Shown here in pieces: positions 63,540-64,000 of a stretch of DNA of 64,000 nt. Under the pieces are notes generated by a model. That model worked only from the letters and a program-made list of their open reading frames with translations, was not told the origin of the DNA and did no database searches. Location of the stretch: contig JACAAZ010000022.1 of NCBI GenBank assembly GCA_013376995.1, forward strand, positions 18,946-82,945, in the 5' to 3' direction. Positions within the stretch are counted from its first letter, which is position 1, and each line of letters starts with the position of its first letter. The DNA comes from Bacteroidota bacterium (GTDB lineage: Bacteria > Bacteroidota > Bacteroidia > Bacteroidales > UBA4417). A program made the translations under genes and the position numbers.

Positions 63540-64000
63540 CTATTTGATTAGTACACCCTTGGCTGTAAGGATGGTATTCCCTTGAATTAACCTGGCAACT
63601 AATGGTCCTGTTAAATGAAGTGGTATTCTATTTAGACTTTCCAGGATTAGTTCAGTATTGAACACCTCCTGTCCTGCAGTATTCCAAAGCGTTAGACGGG
63701 ATGTTTTTCCTGACATTCCTGGTGATGAAATGTACAAGGTTTGGCCTGAGAACCACATTTCACAATCTGTTTTCTCAAGATCATCTTTCCCGAGAGGGCC
63801 GGCAAACTGAATTTTAAATCGGCCAGCTTCCTCGTTTTTGACATAATTGAAAGTGTATTCATTGCTGGTTCGCAAGTCAACAGACTGTGAAGTCTTGATA
63901 TCAATCAGGTGAATACTGATCCTAGGATCGAAGCTTCCAATGCTACTGAAATTCAGTTTAACCTCTGCATCTGAATCCAGGCTGAACCCCAGGTCGACAA
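63540..64000 (-). CDS. C-terminal end of a secreted protein, probably with a type IX sorting domain (partial)
   Basis: The reading frame is open through the right edge of the window, so the 5' part of the gene is missing. About 153 C-terminal residues are visible. The last 60 (LTLWNTAGQEVFNTELILES, then IPLHLTGPLVARLIQGNTI and KGVLIK) resemble the C-terminal domain that directs proteins through the type IX secretion system, with a Lys near the end. Upstream are beta-strand sequences such as EVKLNFSSIGSFDPRISIHL. The TTG at 63875, where a start could be read, lies within the coding frame and is not the real start. Confidence 0.65.
   Translation of the reverse strand, partial: VDLGFSLDSDAEVKLNFSSIGSFDPRISIHLIDIKTSQSVDLRTSNEYTFNYVKNEEAGRFKIQFAGPLGKDDLEKTDCEMWFSGQTLYISSPGMSGKTSRLTLWNTAGQEVFNTELILESLNRIPLHLTGPLVARLIQGNTILTAKGVLIK

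Overview
The window looks like chromosomal DNA of an anaerobic or microaerobic member of the Bacteroidota, probably a Bacteroidales-type environmental lineage. The evidence is two SusC/SusD pairs, many upstream regions carrying the Bacteroidota -7 promoter element TAnnTTTG, an ATP synthase cluster that stops after atpG without atpD/atpC, an oxygen-sensitive glycyl radical enzyme, and proteins with PKD, GEVED and dockerin-like modules. No complete tRNA, rRNA, CRISPR array, insertion sequence or prophage was seen.

Layout. 1-416: tandem tRNA-Arg-like remnants interrupted by a dispersed palindrome, plus short repeats. 495-3490 (+): two PlsC-type acyltransferases, the first fused to a GNAT-like domain (ornithine-lipid synthase-like). 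3491-27098 (-): an amino-sugar polysaccharide utilisation locus. It has three GH20 beta-hexosaminidases, two SusC/SusD pairs, an XylR-like LacI/AraC hybrid regulator, an alpha/beta hydrolase, and an operon of ROK kinase, GH2 exo-beta-D-glucosaminidase-like enzyme and MFS sugar transporter. 27178-31031 (-): a small unknown protein, a DUF4403 lipoprotein and an exonuclease/GIY-YIG protein. 31677-33937 (+): prs, rplY, pth. 34208-40176 (-): a secreted papain-like multidomain protein and a glycyl radical enzyme with its activase. 40817-44991: an AAA/DUF4143 ATPase, glycyl-tRNA synthetase, a DUF3109 protein and ferritin. 45366-50589 (-): atpBEFHAG. 50736-60712 (+): tadA, a rhamnulose-phosphate aldolase, two iron-sulfur proteins, a DUF3108 protein and an alpha-2-macroglobulin-like protein. 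60899-64000 (-): an EF-G2-like factor, a small proline-rich membrane protein and the 3' end of a secreted protein.

The most notable result is a predicted regulon. Three promoters, one for each susCD pair and one for the kinase-GH2-MFS operon, share one architecture: two direct repeats of ATTTGCGYA spaced 21 bp start to start, with the nearer repeat exactly 27 bp from a TAnnTTTG box and no visible -33 TTG. The XylR-like regulator sits in the middle of the locus and is the obvious candidate activator. The GH2 enzyme carries the Ser-Asp acid/base pair that marks exo-beta-D-glucosaminidases, so the locus is read as a system for importing and dismantling GlcN/GlcNAc oligosaccharides: SusCD uptake, periplasmic trimming by GH20 and GH2, inner-membrane import by the MFS protein, and phosphorylation by the ROK kinase. 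Substrate and regulator assignments are inferences. Other points of interest are an EF-G paralogue whose catalytic His is replaced by Phe, two promoters placed so close to ATG codons that the mRNAs should be leaderless, and several families of intergenic palindromes and tandem repeats.
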